Under the pieces are notes generated by a model. It was given only the letters and a program-made list of their open reading frames with translations. It did not search any database and was not told where the DNA came from. From an uncultured Verrucomicrobiota bacterium (lineage in GTDB: Bacteria > Verrucomicrobiota > Verrucomicrobiia > Opitutales > Opitutaceae), in contig CAJCBL010000302.1 of the NCBI GenBank assembly GCA_903960515.1, forward strand, positions 1 to 64,000: DNA of 64,000 nucleotides. Reading direction: 5' to 3'. Position numbers and translations under genes: made by a program. The stretch's first letter is position 1. Each line of letters starts with the position of its first letter. Below, in pieces: positions 33,633-43,385 of this stretch.

Positions 33633-35135
33633 CTATGTTTGGGAAAAGTAGCGCACGGCCCAAGCGACCAGTCCGATGAGCAGCAAACTGCCGCAAGCCA
33701 AGAGCAAGGGCTGGATGTTGCGCGCCTCTGCCGCATCCGAGAATCCGGGGAGCGAGGTGCTACGGGAGCGCAGACGACCCTTCTTGAGGAAACCGTCGTA
33801 GTGGCGCTGAAGCAGGAAAGTCTCGAGCTGGCGCATCGTGTCGAGCATTACGCCCACGGTGATCAGCATGCCGGTGCCGCCGAAGAAGTAGGCCACGCGC
33901 GGGGCCACCTTCATGTTATAGAGCAACAGATCGGGCATTACGGCGATGGCGGTGAGCGCGAGGGCTCCGAAGAGCGTCAGGCGCGTCATAATGAAATCAA
34001 GGAACTTGGCGGTGGGTTCGCCGGGGCGCACTCCGGGGATGTAGCCACCGTACTTCTTGAGGTCATCGGCGATCTGGATGGGCTTGAACATTACAGACAC
34101 CCAGAAGTAGCTGAAGAAGAGGATCAGCACGCCGTCCAAGGTGTAGTAGATCCAGTCGCCGCGCAGCAGCTTGCCGGCGAGATCTGAGAGGAAGGGCAAG
34201 TTGAAGGTCGCTCCCACCCAAGCCAAGATCTGCTGGGGGAAAAGGAGGATGGCGCTGGCGAAGATCACGGGCATGACGCCCGAGTAATTGATCTTCAAGG
34301 GCAGGAAGGAGCTCTGGCCGCCGTAGACGCGCTGGCCGATCACGCGCTTGGCGTACTGGACCGGAATCTTGCGCTGCGCCTGGGTGATGGCGACGATGAA
34401 GGCCGTGACGCCGAAGAACAGGGTGAGCATCACCACCGCATGGATCAGGCCGAAGCTCTGGCCCGTGCCGACAGGAGCGAAGAACAACTGCCAGGTCTGC
34501 ACTGCTGCGTTGGGGATATCGGCGAGAATGCCGATGGTGATCAGGATCGAGATACCGTTGCCGATACCGCGCTGGGTGATCTGCTCGCCCAACCACATCA
34601 TCAAGAGTGTTCCGGCGGTGAGGAAAATCGTGGAGGTGACCAGGAACCAGCCCTTGCTGGCGATCACGATGCTGCCGTACTGGGCCTCGTTGTATCCAGG
34701 GAAGAGGCGGCTGGGGTTCTCAAGGGCGCCCAAGAGCAGCAGGCCCTGGACGATGCAGATCACCACAGTGAGATACCGGGTGTACTGCTGCACCTTCTGG
34801 CGGCCCACGTCGCCCTCCTGCTGGAGGCGGGCGAGCTGGGGCACCACGGCGACCATCAACTGCATGATGATCGAAGCGCTCACATTGGGCATGATGCCCA
34901 TGGCGCAGATGGCGCCCTTGAGGAGCGCGCCACCGGTGAACATGTTGTACAGACCCATCACGGCTCCTGCCGCCGATCCCGACTGTTGCCGGAAGAATTC
35001 CTGCAACGGTGCCGGGTCGATGCCCGGCAGCGGGATGTGGGCGCCAACGCGCGCCACGAAGATAAGGGCCAGCGTGAAGAAGATCCGTTGCCGGAGCTCC
35101 GGTATCTTCAGGCAGTTCGCAAAGGCGGAGAACAC
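33633..35135 (-). CDS. secY: Protein translocase subunit SecY
   Basis: The 500-residue SecY has ten predicted transmembrane helices. It has the N-terminal MFSAFANCLKIPELRQRIFFT, the plug region after it, the EQITQRGIGNGISILI signature and the KYGGYIPGVRPGEPTAKFLD loop that contacts ribosomes and SecA. The C-terminus is a little extended (500 versus ~440 in E. coli). It lies downstream of rplO, separated by a UUCG hairpin. Confidence 0.98.
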   Translation of the reverse strand: MFSAFANCLKIPELRQRIFFTLALIFVARVGAHIPLPGIDPAPLQEFFRQQSGSAAGAVMGLYNMFTGGALLKGAICAMGIMPNVSASIIMQLMVAVVPQLARLQQEGDVGRQKVQQYTRYLTVVICIVQGLLLLGALENPSRLFPGYNEAQYGSIVIASKGWFLVTSTIFLTAGTLLMMWLGEQITQRGIGNGISILITIGILADIPNAAVQTWQLFFAPVGTGQSFGLIHAVVMLTLFFGVTAFIVAITQAQRKIPVQYAKRVIGQRVYGGQSSFLPLKINYSGVMPVIFASAILLFPQQILAWVGATFNLPFLSDLAGKLLRGDWIYYTLDGVLILFFSYFWVSVMFKPIQIADDLKKYGGYIPGVRPGEPTAKFLDFIMTRLTLFGALALTAIAVMPDLLLYNMKVAPRVAYFFGGTGMLITVGVMLDTMRQLETFLLQRHYDGFLKKGRLRSRSTSLPGFSDAAEARNIQPLLLACGSLLLIGLVAWAVRYFSQT

Positions 35136-35165
35136 GGGATGGAGTGGTCGGGATGTAAAATGGGT

Positions 35166-35187
35166 AGGCGCGCCCGAAGGCGCGCCT
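35166..35187 (-). other. UUCG-tetraloop hairpin between rplO and secY
   Basis: The minus-strand RNA has a perfect 9-bp stem AGGCGCGCC closed by C-UUCG-G, an exceptionally stable tetraloop. It sits 14 bases after the rplO stop and 30 bases before the secY start. It could act as an RNA processing or stability signal separating ribosomal from translocase expression. No U-tract follows. Confidence 0.7.
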
Positions 35188-35200
35188 GCTCAGGCAACGA

Positions 35201-35647
35201 TCAGGCTACGATAGCCTGGCCGCCAGCCTTCTCGATCTTCTCCTGGGCGGACCCGGAGAATTTCGAGGCGGTAATCTTGAAGATGCGGGTAACCTCACCC
35301 ACACCGAGAATCTTCAACGGCAGTTCGGCGTAGCGGATAAGGCCAGCCTGGACCAGAACCTCGGAGTTCACTTCAACCACCGAATCCTCGAGGCAATCGA
35401 GATCGCCTACGTTGATGATGGAGAATACCGTCTTGAAGTTCTTGTTGTTGAAACCGCGGTGCGGGAGCTTGCGGTACAGGGGCATCTGGCCGCCTTCGAA
35501 GCCGGGGCGAATGCCCGAGCCCGAACGGGCGGTCTGGCCCTTGCCTCCCCTACCCGAGGTTTTGCCATGTCCGCTGCCTTCGCCGCAACCCACGCGCTTG
35601 CGGCGGTGGACGGCTCCGGGAGTGTTCTTGAGATCGTGTAGCTTCAT
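35201..35647 (-). CDS. rplO: 50S ribosomal protein L15
   Basis: The start MKLHDLKNTPGA gives 148 residues, normal for L15. The Gly-rich N-terminus (GCGEGSGHGKTSGRGGKG) and FEGGQMPLYRKLPHRGF are diagnostic. The ORF-track extension overlaps rpsE and is rejected. It follows rpsE after 26 bases; rpmD (L30), usually between them, is missing. Confidence 0.97.
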   Translation of the reverse strand: MKLHDLKNTPGAVHRRKRVGCGEGSGHGKTSGRGGKGQTARSGSGIRPGFEGGQMPLYRKLPHRGFNNKNFKTVFSIINVGDLDCLEDSVVEVNSEVLVQAGLIRYAELPLKILGVGEVTRIFKITASKFSGSAQEKIEKAGGQAIVA

Positions 35648-35673
35648 ATGCGCTGTGTGGTTGGTGCCTGCGA

Positions 35674-36198
35674 TCAACCCTGAACCTGGCGGACTTGTTG
35701 GAACTGCTCGGCCGTGCGCAATTGGCGCAGACCGCTCAGGGTGGCATTGACAACCGCGATATGGTTGCTGGAGCCCATCGACTTGGAGAGCACGTTGTGG
35801 ATGCCGGCCGCCTCGAGCACAGCGCGCACGCCGCCACCAGCAATGATGCCGGTACCGGGGCTGGCTGGGCGCAGGAGAACCTTGCCGCCATCGCACACGC
35901 CAAGCACTTCATGGGGGATGGTATCACCCTTGAGCTTGACGGGAACCATGTTCTTGCGGGCGTTTTCAGTGCCCTTCTTGATGGAATCGGGCACTTCGTT
36001 GGCCTTGCCGTAGCCGATGCCCACGCTGCCCTTACCGTCGCCTACGACGACGAGAGCGGAGAAGCTGAAGCGCCGGCCGCCCTTCACAACCTTGGAGCAT
36101 CGGTTGATGAACACGACTTTTTCGATCAAGCCGGATTCTGGGGGCGGAGGGCCGCCGCGGCCGGAGGAGGAGGAACGGGAGTCTTTATAGGTCGCCAT
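35674..36198 (-). CDS. rpsE: 30S ribosomal protein S5
   Basis: The 174-residue S5 has the double-stranded RNA-binding-type domain ([40 protein letters not shown]) and the C-terminal [17 protein letters not shown] short Ser/Gly/Pro-rich N-terminus precedes it. It follows rplR after 10 bases. Confidence 0.97.
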   Translation of the reverse strand: MATYKDSRSSSSGRGGPPPPESGLIEKVVFINRCSKVVKGGRRFSFSALVVVGDGKGSVGIGYGKANEVPDSIKKGTENARKNMVPVKLKGDTIPHEVLGVCDGGKVLLRPASPGTGIIAGGGVRAVLEAAGIHNVLSKSMGSSNHIAVVNATLSGLRQLRTAEQFQQVRQVQG

Positions 36199-36208
36199 GG
36201 TCGCGGTG

Positions 36209-36571
36209 TTAGAACTTCAGGCCGGCCTCACGGACGGCTTCAGCGAAGATTTTGACCTTACCGTGGTAACGGAGGCCGTTGCGGTCGAAGACCACAGTGT
36301 TGATCCCGGCAGCGGTGGCTTTGGCGGCGAAAGTGCCGGCCAAGGTCTTGGCGCTGTTGCCGTTGGCGGCGAGCTTCTGGGCCCGCAGATCGGGGGTGAG
36401 CGTCGAGACGGCGACAAGGGTGGTGCCCAAGACGTCGTCGATGGCCTGGGCGTAAATGTGCTTGCCACTGAAGTGCACGCAGAGACGGGGGCGAACGGCG
36501 GTGCCGGTAACCTTCTTGCGGATGCGCCACTTGCGCTTCTGGAGCAGCTGGGCTTTGCGAATGGTGTTCAT
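36209..36571 (-). CDS. rplR: 50S ribosomal protein L18
   Basis: The 120-residue L18 has the 5S rRNA-binding features [19 protein letters not shown], the central [17 protein letters not shown] and the end [26 protein letters not shown]. The position after rplF is standard. Confidence 0.97.
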   Translation of the reverse strand: MNTIRKAQLLQKRKWRIRKKVTGTAVRPRLCVHFSGKHIYAQAIDDVLGTTLVAVSTLTPDLRAQKLAANGNSAKTLAGTFAAKATAAGINTVVFDRNGLRYHGKVKIFAEAVREAGLKF

Positions 36572-36600
36572 CGCTGGATTGGTGTTCTGGTGTCGCGCGC

Positions 36601-37137
36601 TTAGGCGACAGTCTTGCCTTCCTTGCGGCGGACGCGTTCGCCAACAATGCGGACGCCTTTGCCCTTGTAGGGTTCCGGCGGATAATAGGCGCGAATTTCT
36701 GAGGCTACCTTGCCGACGAGTTGCTTGTCGCAGCCCTCGATCTTGACCTTGGTCTGGTCGGCGACCACGACCTTGATGCCTTCGGGGATCTCGTACTTGA
36801 TGGGGTGCGAGTAGCCGAGAGCGAGGTCGACAAATTTGCCGACGACGGCGGCCTTGAAACCGACGCCTTGGATCTCGAGATCCTTGACGTAGGGGGCGAC
36901 CACTCCGTTGACCATGCCGTTCACGATGGAACGGGCGGTGCCGTACATCGCCTTGGCGAAACGGCTCTCGGAGGTGGGGCTGAAGATCAGCTTGCCGTCG
37001 ATCTGTTCGATCTTTACGGCGGAAGCGAAGGAGTGCTGGACCTTGCCCTTGGGGCCTTCCACCAGGACGTTGCCGTCCTTGATGGTAACCTTGACTTTGG
37101 CAGGGACAGGGATGGGAAGTTTTCCGATTCGGCTCAT
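36601..37137 (-). CDS. rplF: 50S ribosomal protein L6
   Basis: The 178-residue L6 has [12 protein letters not shown] at the start, [21 protein letters not shown] centrally and the C-terminal [15 protein letters not shown] signature. It binds 23S rRNA helix 97 near the factor site. Confidence 0.98.
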   Translation of the reverse strand: MSRIGKLPIPVPAKVKVTIKDGNVLVEGPKGKVQHSFASAVKIEQIDGKLIFSPTSESRFAKAMYGTARSIVNGMVNGVVAPYVKDLEIQGVGFKAAVVGKFVDLALGYSHPIKYEIPEGIKVVVADQTKVKIEGCDKQLVGKVASEIRAYYPPEPYKGKGVRIVGERVRRKEGKTVA

Positions 37138-37150
37138 GGTGGGCGGCTCC

Positions 37151-37543
37151 TTACCAGATGCTGCAGAGGAGTTCGCCGCCGAGCTTCTGGCGCCGGGCGT
37201 CCTGATCTTTCATCGGCCCCTTGGAGGTCGAGACGATCGAGATGCCCAGGCCATTGAGCACACGGGGAATTTCACGGTAGCCGTAGTAGAGACGGCAGCC
37301 GGGCGTGCTGTTGCGGCGGAGGTTGGTGATGGCGGGGGTGTTGTCGACGTACTTGAGCTTGAGAACGACGGTCTTGTGACCGGCCTCGTCGCGCCCTTCA
37401 GTGCTGTCGAGGATGTACCCCTCGTTCTTGAGGATGCCGGCGATGGCAGCCTTCAAAATGCTATGCGGCACAACGCACTCGGCCTGACCGGCCTTGAGTG
37501 AGTTGCGAACTCGCGTGAGAAAATCGCTGATTGGATCTGTCAT
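37151..37543 (-). CDS. rpsH: 30S ribosomal protein S8
   Basis: The 130-residue S8 starts MTDPISDFLTRVRNS and ends with the conserved GIGISIVSTSKG(P)MKDQDARRQKLGGELLC region. In many bacteria S8 represses the spc operon; no matching RNA site was traced here. Confidence 0.97.
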   Translation of the reverse strand: MTDPISDFLTRVRNSLKAGQAECVVPHSILKAAIAGILKNEGYILDSTEGRDEAGHKTVVLKLKYVDNTPAITNLRRNSTPGCRLYYGYREIPRVLNGLGISIVSTSKGPMKDQDARRQKLGGELLCSIW

Positions 37544-37594
37544 GATGCTTGCTGTTGTGGGCCGACCGATATCCGACTGCCGGCCCGAAAATGT

Positions 37595-37900
37595 TTACCA
37601 GGAACTCTTAGTGACGCCGGGGATTTTTCCGTTCAGCGCGAGTTCACGGAAAGTGATACGCGAGACGCGGAAGCGGCGGAGGTAGCCACGGGGGCGACCA
37701 CTTAGCAAGCAGCGATTGCGCACGCGAATCGCCGAAGCGTCGCGGGGCTGCTTGGCCAAGGCCTTCTGGGCCGCGAAGAACTCTTCGTCGGTGGCCTTCG
37801 GGTTGGCGAGGATGGCCTTGAGCTCAGCACGCTTGACCGCGAATTTCTCGACGGTGGCGATGCGGCGTTTGTTCTTCTCGATGGCGGAAGTTTTCGGCAT
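37595..37900 (-). CDS. rpsN: 30S ribosomal protein S14, zinc-independent long form
   Basis: Hidden in the 37595-38422 ORF, the true start [10 protein letters not shown] gives 101 residues. The C-terminal [20 protein letters not shown] and the end [11 protein letters not shown] are diagnostic. The zinc-binding CxxC pairs of short S14 are absent. It follows rplE after 7 bases. Confidence 0.96.
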   Translation of the reverse strand: MPKTSAIEKNKRRIATVEKFAVKRAELKAILANPKATDEEFFAAQKALAKQPRDASAIRVRNRCLLSGRPRGYLRRFRVSRITFRELALNGKIPGVTKSSW

Positions 37901-37907
37901 GGCAGTA

Positions 37908-38489
37908 TCAGGCGGCTGCGGTGGGAGTCTTGGCGTGGACCACTTCCACGCGGCGGAAGGGGAATCCGAGCAGCTTGAGCAGCTCGCGTCCTTCGTCGTC
38001 GGTGCCGGCGGTGGTGACCAGGGAAATATCGAGACCCATGGTGCGCTTGGTGTTCTCCAACGAGATCTCGGGGAAGATCGAGTAGTCGGAAACGCCCAAG
38101 TTGTAGTTGCCGTTGCCGTCAAACTTGGTGGGCACGCCGCGGAAATCGCGGATGGCCGGCAAAGCGACCACGAGCAGGCGGGAGAGGAAGTGCCACATAT
38201 TGTCGCTGCGAAGAGTGACGGTGGCACCCACGACCTGGCCGGCGCGGAGCTTGAAGTTGGCGATGTCCTTGCGGGCCTTCGTGAGCACGGCCTTCTGGCC
38301 GGCGATCGACGAGAGGTCGCGCTGGCTGTCGGCGATGACATTCTTGTCGGCGCCAGCATTGATGCCAGTGTTGAGAACCACCTTGACAATGCGAGGCAGT
38401 TGATGCGGGTTCGTGTATCCACGGCTCTGTTTAAGAGCGGGAATGACGACCTCGAGATAGTGTTTCTTAAGTTGCGGAACGTTCTTCAT
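37908..38489 (-). CDS. rplE: 50S ribosomal protein L5
   Basis: The 193-residue L5 has the 5S rRNA-binding features [31 protein letters not shown]-like region (here [20 protein letters not shown]) and [20 protein letters not shown]. The spacing and order are standard. Confidence 0.97.
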   Translation of the reverse strand: MKNVPQLKKHYLEVVIPALKQSRGYTNPHQLPRIVKVVLNTGINAGADKNVIADSQRDLSSIAGQKAVLTKARKDIANFKLRAGQVVGATVTLRSDNMWHFLSRLLVVALPAIRDFRGVPTKFDGNGNYNLGVSDYSIFPEISLENTKRTMGLDISLVTTAGTDDEGRELLKLLGFPFRRVEVVHAKTPTAAA

Positions 38490-38544
38490 GGGTGTGCGCC
38501 GGATTACCGACCCGGCAGCGTGGTAAGTTGGTCAGACTGACAAC

Positions 38545-38820
38545 TCAGGACGCAGCTTTACCAGCTTTTTTTGAAGCGGGTTTGTCGGCTGCGGTCACCA
38601 CCTTAAGGTTGGAGACATGTACAGAGCCTTCGCGCTCTACGATACGGCCCTGGGGATTCGCCTGCGATTTCTTCTCGTGGCGCTTGATCATGGCGACTCC
38701 TTCAACAATGGCGCGCTGCTTGATGGGCAGGATATCGAGTACCTTGCCCTGCTTGCCAGTGTGGGAGCCGGAGATAACGGTGACAGCGTCGCCGCGTTTG
38801 ATGTGGAATTTCTGCTTCAT
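38545..38820 (-). CDS. rplX: 50S ribosomal protein L24
   Basis: The 91-residue L24 begins with a KOW motif (HIKRGDAVTVISGSHTGKQG) and has the IVEREGSVHVSNLKVV end. It overlaps rplN by one base. Confidence 0.97.
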   Translation of the reverse strand: MKQKFHIKRGDAVTVISGSHTGKQGKVLDILPIKQRAIVEGVAMIKRHEKKSQANPQGRIVEREGSVHVSNLKVVTAADKPASKKAGKAAS

Positions 38821-39185
38821 CAGAGAACCTCCGGAGCCAACGAGACGATCTTCATGAAATTTTTCGCACGCAGTTCGCGAGCGACGGGCCCGAAGATACG
38901 GGTGCCCTTCGGGTTGCCATCGGCGTCGATGATGACGACGGCGTTGCTGTCGAAGCGCAGATAGCTGCCATCGGCGCGATGCAAGGCGGCGCGAGTGCGA
39001 ACGATGACGGCCTTTACGACCTCACCCTTCTTCACGGTCGCATCCGGAGTGCTTTCCTTGATGTGGATAGTGATGGTATCACCCACACCCGCAGTGCGGG
39101 TGTTTTGGCCCATGCGACTAATCATCATCGCCCTGCGGGCGCCGGTGTTGTCGGCAACATCTACCCATGAACGCATTTGGATCAT
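38820..39185 (-). CDS. rplN: 50S ribosomal protein L14
   Basis: The 121-residue L14 starts [18 protein letters not shown] and carries [20 protein letters not shown] and the FGPVARELR signature. It lies six bases after rpsQ. Confidence 0.98.
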   Translation of the reverse strand: MIQMRSWVDVADNTGARRAMMISRMGQNTRTAGVGDTITIHIKESTPDATVKKGEVVKAVIVRTRAALHRADGSYLRFDSNAVVIIDADGNPKGTRIFGPVARELRAKNFMKIVSLAPEVL

Positions 39186-39191
39186 AGTATG

Positions 39192-39494
39192 TTACTCCTT
39201 GGGGGCTTCGAGGTTGGCTTCGACCGCGACGACTGCGTCGGTGTGGACGATCTTGATCAAGCGCCAGCGCTTGAGGCGGCTGAGCGGACGAGTCTCCATG
39301 ATCTGGACCTGATCACCGATCTTGGTCTCGTTCTTTTCGTCGTGCACGTGCAGAACGGTCTTGCGATTGATGACCTTCCGATAACGCGGGTGCGGGATCT
39401 TGTAGGCGATGGTGACCTTGACGGACTTGTCACCCATGCGGCTTGTGACAAAGCCCAGCAGGGTTTTCCGTTGGGTACGAATGGCGGCTTCCAT
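39192..39494 (-). CDS. rpsQ: 30S ribosomal protein S17
   Basis: The 100-residue S17 has RKTLLGFVTSRMGDKSVKV, the HPRYRKVINRKTVLHVHDE loop and GDQVQIMETRPLSRLKRWRL. It is an OB-fold 16S rRNA binder. A short tail (EANLEAPKE) is extra. Confidence 0.97.
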   Translation of the reverse strand: MEAAIRTQRKTLLGFVTSRMGDKSVKVTIAYKIPHPRYRKVINRKTVLHVHDEKNETKIGDQVQIMETRPLSRLKRWRLIKIVHTDAVVAVEANLEAPKE

Positions 39495-39512
39495 AGTCTG
39501 GGGCGCTCCGGG

Positions 39513-39728
39513 TTATCGGGCGGCCGCGGGAGCCGCGGCGACCTGCTTCTTTTCGGTGAGGATGGTTTCCAGCCGGGCGATGTCCTTGCGATACGCCTTG
39601 AACGTATGCGGCTTCTCGACCTGACCGGTGTGCTTGCGCAGGTTGGACTGCAGCAAAGTCTCGCGGGTCTCGCTGAGCTTTTTTTCAATCTCCTTTACGG
39701 AGAGCTCGCGGATGTCCTTGGGTTTCAT
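39513..39728 (-). CDS. rpmC: 50S ribosomal protein L29
   Basis: The 71-residue L29 is two helices: [20 protein letters not shown] and [14 protein letters not shown]. It docks the signal recognition particle at the tunnel exit. It lies between rplP and rpsQ. Confidence 0.96.
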   Translation of the reverse strand: MKPKDIRELSVKEIEKKLSETRETLLQSNLRKHTGQVEKPHTFKAYRKDIARLETILTEKKQVAAAPAAAR

Positions 39729-39763
39729 GGCGTATCTATAGGTGGCTGCTGTGGGGGGCGCGC

Positions 39764-40186
39764 TTAGGCCGCAACGCCCTCACGGGCGATGAAACGGCAA
39801 CGGCAGGGCAGCTTGGTGTCAGCCAAGCGCATGGCCTCGCGGGCGATGGTGAGAGAAACACCGGCGACCTCGAAGAGGATCGCGCCGGGCTTGATGAGGG
39901 CAACGTAGAACTCGACCGGGCCCTTACCGCGACCCATGCGGGTCTCGGCAGGCTTCTTGGTCACCGGAGTGTGCGGGAACACCCGGATCCAGACTTTGCC
40001 CTTACGCTTGAGGTGGCGGTTGATGGCCACACGAGCGGCTTCGAGTTGCTTGCCGTCCATACGGACGCGAGACATTGCCTGGATGCCGAATTCGCCGAAG
40101 GCGAGCGTGTTACCGCGTTTGGCATTGCCAGCGTTGCTACCCTTCTGGGCGCGACGGTATTTGGTGCGTGCAGGTTGGAGCGCCAT
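39764..40186 (-). CDS. rplP: 50S ribosomal protein L16
   Basis: The 140-residue L16 starts [17 protein letters not shown] and has [20 protein letters not shown] and a [11 protein letters not shown] end. It helps form the A-site tRNA pocket. Confidence 0.98.
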   Translation of the reverse strand: MALQPARTKYRRAQKGSNAGNAKRGNTLAFGEFGIQAMSRVRMDGKQLEAARVAINRHLKRKGKVWIRVFPHTPVTKKPAETRMGRGKGPVEFYVALIKPGAILFEVAGVSLTIAREAMRLADTKLPCRCRFIAREGVAA

Positions 40187-40193
40187 GGCGAAA

Positions 40194-40829
40194 TCAGTTG
40201 TTGTTGTCGGTATCCTTCTTGCAGATCCAGCACTTCACGCCGATCTTGCCATATACGGTGTGGGCCTCGGCGAAACCATAGTCAATGTTTTCGCGGAGGG
40301 TGTGGAGCGGCACGCGGCCGATGCGCTGAAGTTCGCGACGGGCGATTTCCGAACCGCCCAAGCGGCCGGAGGCCTGAATCTTGATGCCGTCGGCGCCGAT
40401 GCTCATGGCCATCTGCATGGCCTTCTTCATGGCGCGGCGGTAGGAGATGCGGCGCTCGATTTGCAGAGCTACGTTCTCGGCCACGAGCTGCGCTTCGATC
40501 TCCGGCTTCTTGACCTCCTGAATGTCGAGGAGGATCTCCTTACCGGTGAGCTTGGCGAGGTCTTCTTTGATCTTCTCGACCTCCTGGCCCTTGCGTCCGA
40601 TGACGATGCCGGGGCGGGCGGTGAAGATCTTGACACGCACGCGGTTTGCGGCGCGCTCGATAAAGATGCGCGGCACGGAGGCAAGCTTAAGCTTCTCCAT
40701 GAGCTGAGCGCGGATCTTGTGGTCCTCAATGATGAGGAGGCCGAATTCCTTCTTGCGTGCGAACCAGCGCGACTGCCAGTTGCGGCGGACGGCCAGGCGG
40801 AACCCGATCGGATTGGTCTTTTGTCCCAT
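40194..40829 (-). CDS. rpsC: 30S ribosomal protein S3
   Basis: The true start [14 protein letters not shown] gives 211 residues; the longer ORF-track N-terminus overlaps rplV. The KH domain carries [15 protein letters not shown] with the GxxG loop (GRKG), and the C-terminal domain has [20 protein letters not shown]. It starts 4 bases after rplV. Confidence 0.97.
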   Translation of the reverse strand: MGQKTNPIGFRLAVRRNWQSRWFARKKEFGLLIIEDHKIRAQLMEKLKLASVPRIFIERAANRVRVKIFTARPGIVIGRKGQEVEKIKEDLAKLTGKEILLDIQEVKKPEIEAQLVAENVALQIERRISYRRAMKKAMQMAMSIGADGIKIQASGRLGGSEIARRELQRIGRVPLHTLRENIDYGFAEAHTVYGKIGVKCWICKKDTDNNN

Positions 40830-40833
40830 GGCG

Positions 40834-41178
40834 TTACTTAGTTGCAGCGACTTCGGAGACGATGATGCGGATGTGCGACATCTTCTTACGGCGGGGCATC
40901 GCGGTACCGCGAGCTCCGGCCTTGAAGCGCTTAAGCACGGGGCCATTCTCAATCACGGCGCTGGACACGATGAGATTATCGGCGGAGAGGTTGTTGTTGT
41001 TTTCGGCATTGGCGATGGCCGACTTCAACGTCTTGGCAATGAGGCGGGCGGACTTGCGCGGGACCAGTGTCACCAGTGCGAGGGCCTCGGGCGCGGGCAT
41101 TCCCTGGATTTCGCGAGCGACCTCGCGCATCTTCTTGGGGGACATCCGGGCGAACCGGGTAATGGCTTGGACTTCCAT
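40834..41178 (-). CDS. rplV: 50S ribosomal protein L22
   Basis: The 114-residue L22 has [19 protein letters not shown] and the tunnel-loop region ([19 protein letters not shown]), ending [11 protein letters not shown]. The preceding spacer to rpsS holds a GC hairpin. Confidence 0.97.
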   Translation of the reverse strand: MEVQAITRFARMSPKKMREVAREIQGMPAPEALALVTLVPRKSARLIAKTLKSAIANAENNNNLSADNLIVSSAVIENGPVLKRFKAGARGTAMPRRKKMSHIRIIVSEVAATK

Positions 41179-41199
41179 GTTTGTGGTGTTTTGGGGGTG

Positions 41200-41232
41200 G
41201 CCGCCGGGCCCGCTTTGGCGGGCTTAGGCGGC
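41200..41232 (-). other. Hairpin in rpsS-rplV spacer
   Basis: GCCCGC/GCGGGC form an inner stem around TTTG, extended by GCCGCC/GGCGGC outer arms with small internal loops. It occupies most of the 67-base gap between rpsS and rplV, the longest gap in this part of the operon. Confidence 0.55.
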
Positions 41233-41245
41233 GCGTCCAGTTACA

Positions 41246-41521
41246 TCAGGCGACCTTGGCGGTGTGGGAGCCGTGCGCTTTGAAGAAGCGCGTCGGGGCG
41301 AATTCGCCAAGTTTGTGGCCGACCATGTTTTCCGTCACGAAGACGGGGACGAAGGCCTTGCCATTATGGACGTTGAAGGTGACACCGACAAAGTCGGGAG
41401 TAATGGTCGAGCGGCGCGACCACGTCTGGATGGGCTTCTTGTTGCCCGACTTCTTCGCTTTCTCGAATTTCTCGAGAACGTGAGCATCTACGAAGAAGCC
41501 TTTCTTGATTGAACGAGCCAT
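41246..41521 (-). CDS. rpsS: 30S ribosomal protein S19
   Basis: The 91-residue S19 starts [16 protein letters not shown] and has the [16 protein letters not shown] and [13 protein letters not shown] signatures. Confidence 0.98.
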   Translation of the reverse strand: MARSIKKGFFVDAHVLEKFEKAKKSGNKKPIQTWSRRSTITPDFVGVTFNVHNGKAFVPVFVTENMVGHKLGEFAPTRFFKAHGSHTAKVA

Positions 41522-41556
41522 GGCGTGAAAACGTTTGGGTTACGCGGCGACGGGGT

Positions 41557-42420
41557 TTACTTTTTGCCGCGCGGCGGACGGCCGTTCTTGCGGGTGATAA
41601 TTTGCGAACTGGTGGTCTTGGAGCGCTTGCGCGTCGGGAAACCCTTGCACAATTGACCCCACGGGGAGACGAGATGCTGGCGACCGCCACCACCCTTGGA
41701 TTTGCCCTGGCCACCACCGTTGGGGTGATCGCAAGGATTCATCGCCACACCGCGAACGCGGGGGCGGATGCCCAGCCAACGAGCGCGGCCGGCCTTGCCG
41801 AGGGACTGGTTCATATGGTCACCGTTGCCGACTTCACCGATGGTGGCGCGGCAGCGTTTGTTGACCATGCGGATTTCACCGCTGGGGAGGCGAATGATGG
41901 CGTTGTCGCCTTCGATATTCACCAACTGAGCGCTATTGCCAGCCGAGCGGGCGAGCACAGCACGCTGGCCGGGCTTGAGCTCCACGCAGTGGATGTAGGT
42001 GGAAGCCGGGATCATCGACAGCGGGTAGGAGCAGCCAACGAGAAACTCGTCGGGCACCTTGTTGCTGGAAATCACCTTGGCTCCGACCTTCAGCCCCTTG
42101 GGGGCGATGATGTAGCGCTTCTCGCCATCGACATAGGCGAGCAGGGCCAGATTGGCCGAGCGATTGGGATCGTACTCGAGCGCCTGGACGGCTGCCGGAA
42201 TATCGAGCTTGTCGCGACGGAAATCGATGATGCGATAGCGGCGCTTGTGGCCACCGCCGCGGCGGAAGGAGGTCGCGCGACCGTGGCAGTTGCGACCGCC
42301 GGATTTGCGAGCTGCCTCGGTGAGGCGGGGCTCGGGGCGCTTCTTCGAGAGCTCCTGATCCACATTGAGGATCGTGAAGCGCAGCGAGGGCGTGAGAGGA
42401 CGGAATGACTTGAGAGGCAT
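41557..42420 (-). CDS. rplB: 50S ribosomal protein L2
   Basis: The 287-residue L2 has the C-terminal peptidyl-transferase-associated region [20 protein letters not shown], where many bacteria have NPVDHPHGGGEG. The Cys and Asn variants are, from memory, typical of Verrucomicrobiota-type sequences and support the lineage guess. It follows rplW after 22 bases. Confidence 0.98.
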   Translation of the reverse strand: MPLKSFRPLTPSLRFTILNVDQELSKKRPEPRLTEAARKSGGRNCHGRATSFRRGGGHKRRYRIIDFRRDKLDIPAAVQALEYDPNRSANLALLAYVDGEKRYIIAPKGLKVGAKVISSNKVPDEFLVGCSYPLSMIPASTYIHCVELKPGQRAVLARSAGNSAQLVNIEGDNAIIRLPSGEIRMVNKRCRATIGEVGNGDHMNQSLGKAGRARWLGIRPRVRGVAMNPCDHPNGGGQGKSKGGGGRQHLVSPWGQLCKGFPTRKRSKTTSSQIITRKNGRPPRGKK

Positions 42421-42442
42421 GGTGGTGTCTCCAGGGTGCGGC

Positions 42443-42727
42443 TCAAATGAGCTCGATCTTGTCGCCCTGTTTGAGGGTCACGATAGCCTTCTTGTAGTCC
42501 GAGCGAACGCTGGGGCGACCGGCGCGGGACTTCTTGGGCTTTCCTTTGATGTTCATGGTGTTCACCCGTGTGACGGTCACCTTGAACGTGGCTTCGACGG
42601 CGGAGCGGATGTGCTGCTTCGTGGCGTCGCGAAAGACCTCGAAAGTATATTGGCCAAAATCGGAAGAGAGCTTGTTGGTCTTCTCCGTGAGGCGAACGGT
42701 TTTAAGAACTTCGTAGGCGGGTTTCAT
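42443..42727 (-). CDS. rplW: 50S ribosomal protein L23
   Basis: The start [16 protein letters not shown] (94 residues) is fixed by a strong GGGAGG ribosome site and the one-base overlap with the rplD stop (TGATG). The beta-hairpin [17 protein letters not shown] lines the tunnel exit and binds trigger factor. The longer track ORF is rejected. Confidence 0.97.
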   Translation of the reverse strand: MKPAYEVLKTVRLTEKTNKLSSDFGQYTFEVFRDATKQHIRSAVEATFKVTVTRVNTMNIKGKPKKSRAGRPSVRSDYKKAIVTLKQGDKIELI

Positions 42728-43362
42728 CAATTGCCTCCCTTTGTCATGCGGGCGAGGACGTTCTCGAGGGCCTTCTCGGAAAGAATCAACTTCCGGTATT
42801 GGCACAGATCGAGGGTGTTGAGCAACGCTGCGTCCTGGGTGGACACGCGGTCAATATTGCGGGCAGCCAAGCGTACTTCCTTGGCGAACGGGGCGTCGAC
42901 GATGAGGATCTTGCCCTCGGGGGCGATCGCACCCATGAGTTGGCTGATCACCTTGGTCTTGGAGGCCTTGGCCTCAAAACGCTCGATGATCTCGATCTCG
43001 CCGGCTACGGCGCGATCGAAGAACGCGCGCTTCAGCGCGAGGCTCTTCACCTTCTCGTTAATCTTCTGGGAGAAGTCGCGGGGACGCGGGCCGAAAACGA
43101 CGCCGCCACCCGACCAAAGCGGGGAACGAGTCGAGCCAGCACGAGCGCGGCCGGTGCCCTTCTGCTTGAAAGGCTTCTTGCCGCCGCCGCGCACTTCACC
43201 CTTGGTCTTGGTGCTGCGCGTGCCCTGACGGGCGTTGGCTCGGTGGGCAACGACGACCTGCTTGACTGCCTGCAGGCCCTTATCGCCTTCGAAAACCTCG
43301 ATGCCGTCGAATTCCTTTTCGACCGACTGCGAGCCATCAACTGTATAAACTTTTAGCTTCAT
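42727..43362 (-). CDS. rplD: 50S ribosomal protein L4
   Basis: The 211-residue L4 has the tunnel loop region [20 protein letters not shown] and [20 protein letters not shown]. In many bacteria L4 represses the S10 operon; no leader structure was traced because rpsJ here follows fusA directly. Confidence 0.98.
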   Translation of the reverse strand: MKLKVYTVDGSQSVEKEFDGIEVFEGDKGLQAVKQVVVAHRANARQGTRSTKTKGEVRGGGKKPFKQKGTGRARAGSTRSPLWSGGGVVFGPRPRDFSQKINEKVKSLALKRAFFDRAVAGEIEIIERFEAKASKTKVISQLMGAIAPEGKILIVDAPFAKEVRLAARNIDRVSTQDAALLNTLDLCQYRKLILSEKALENVLARMTKGGN

Positions 43363-43385
43363 GTCTTGGCGCTCCTTATAGCGGT

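Noticed and set aside
34348-35333. Plus-strand ORFs (288 and 297 residues) over secY
   Set aside because: They are antisense shadows of secY and rplO.
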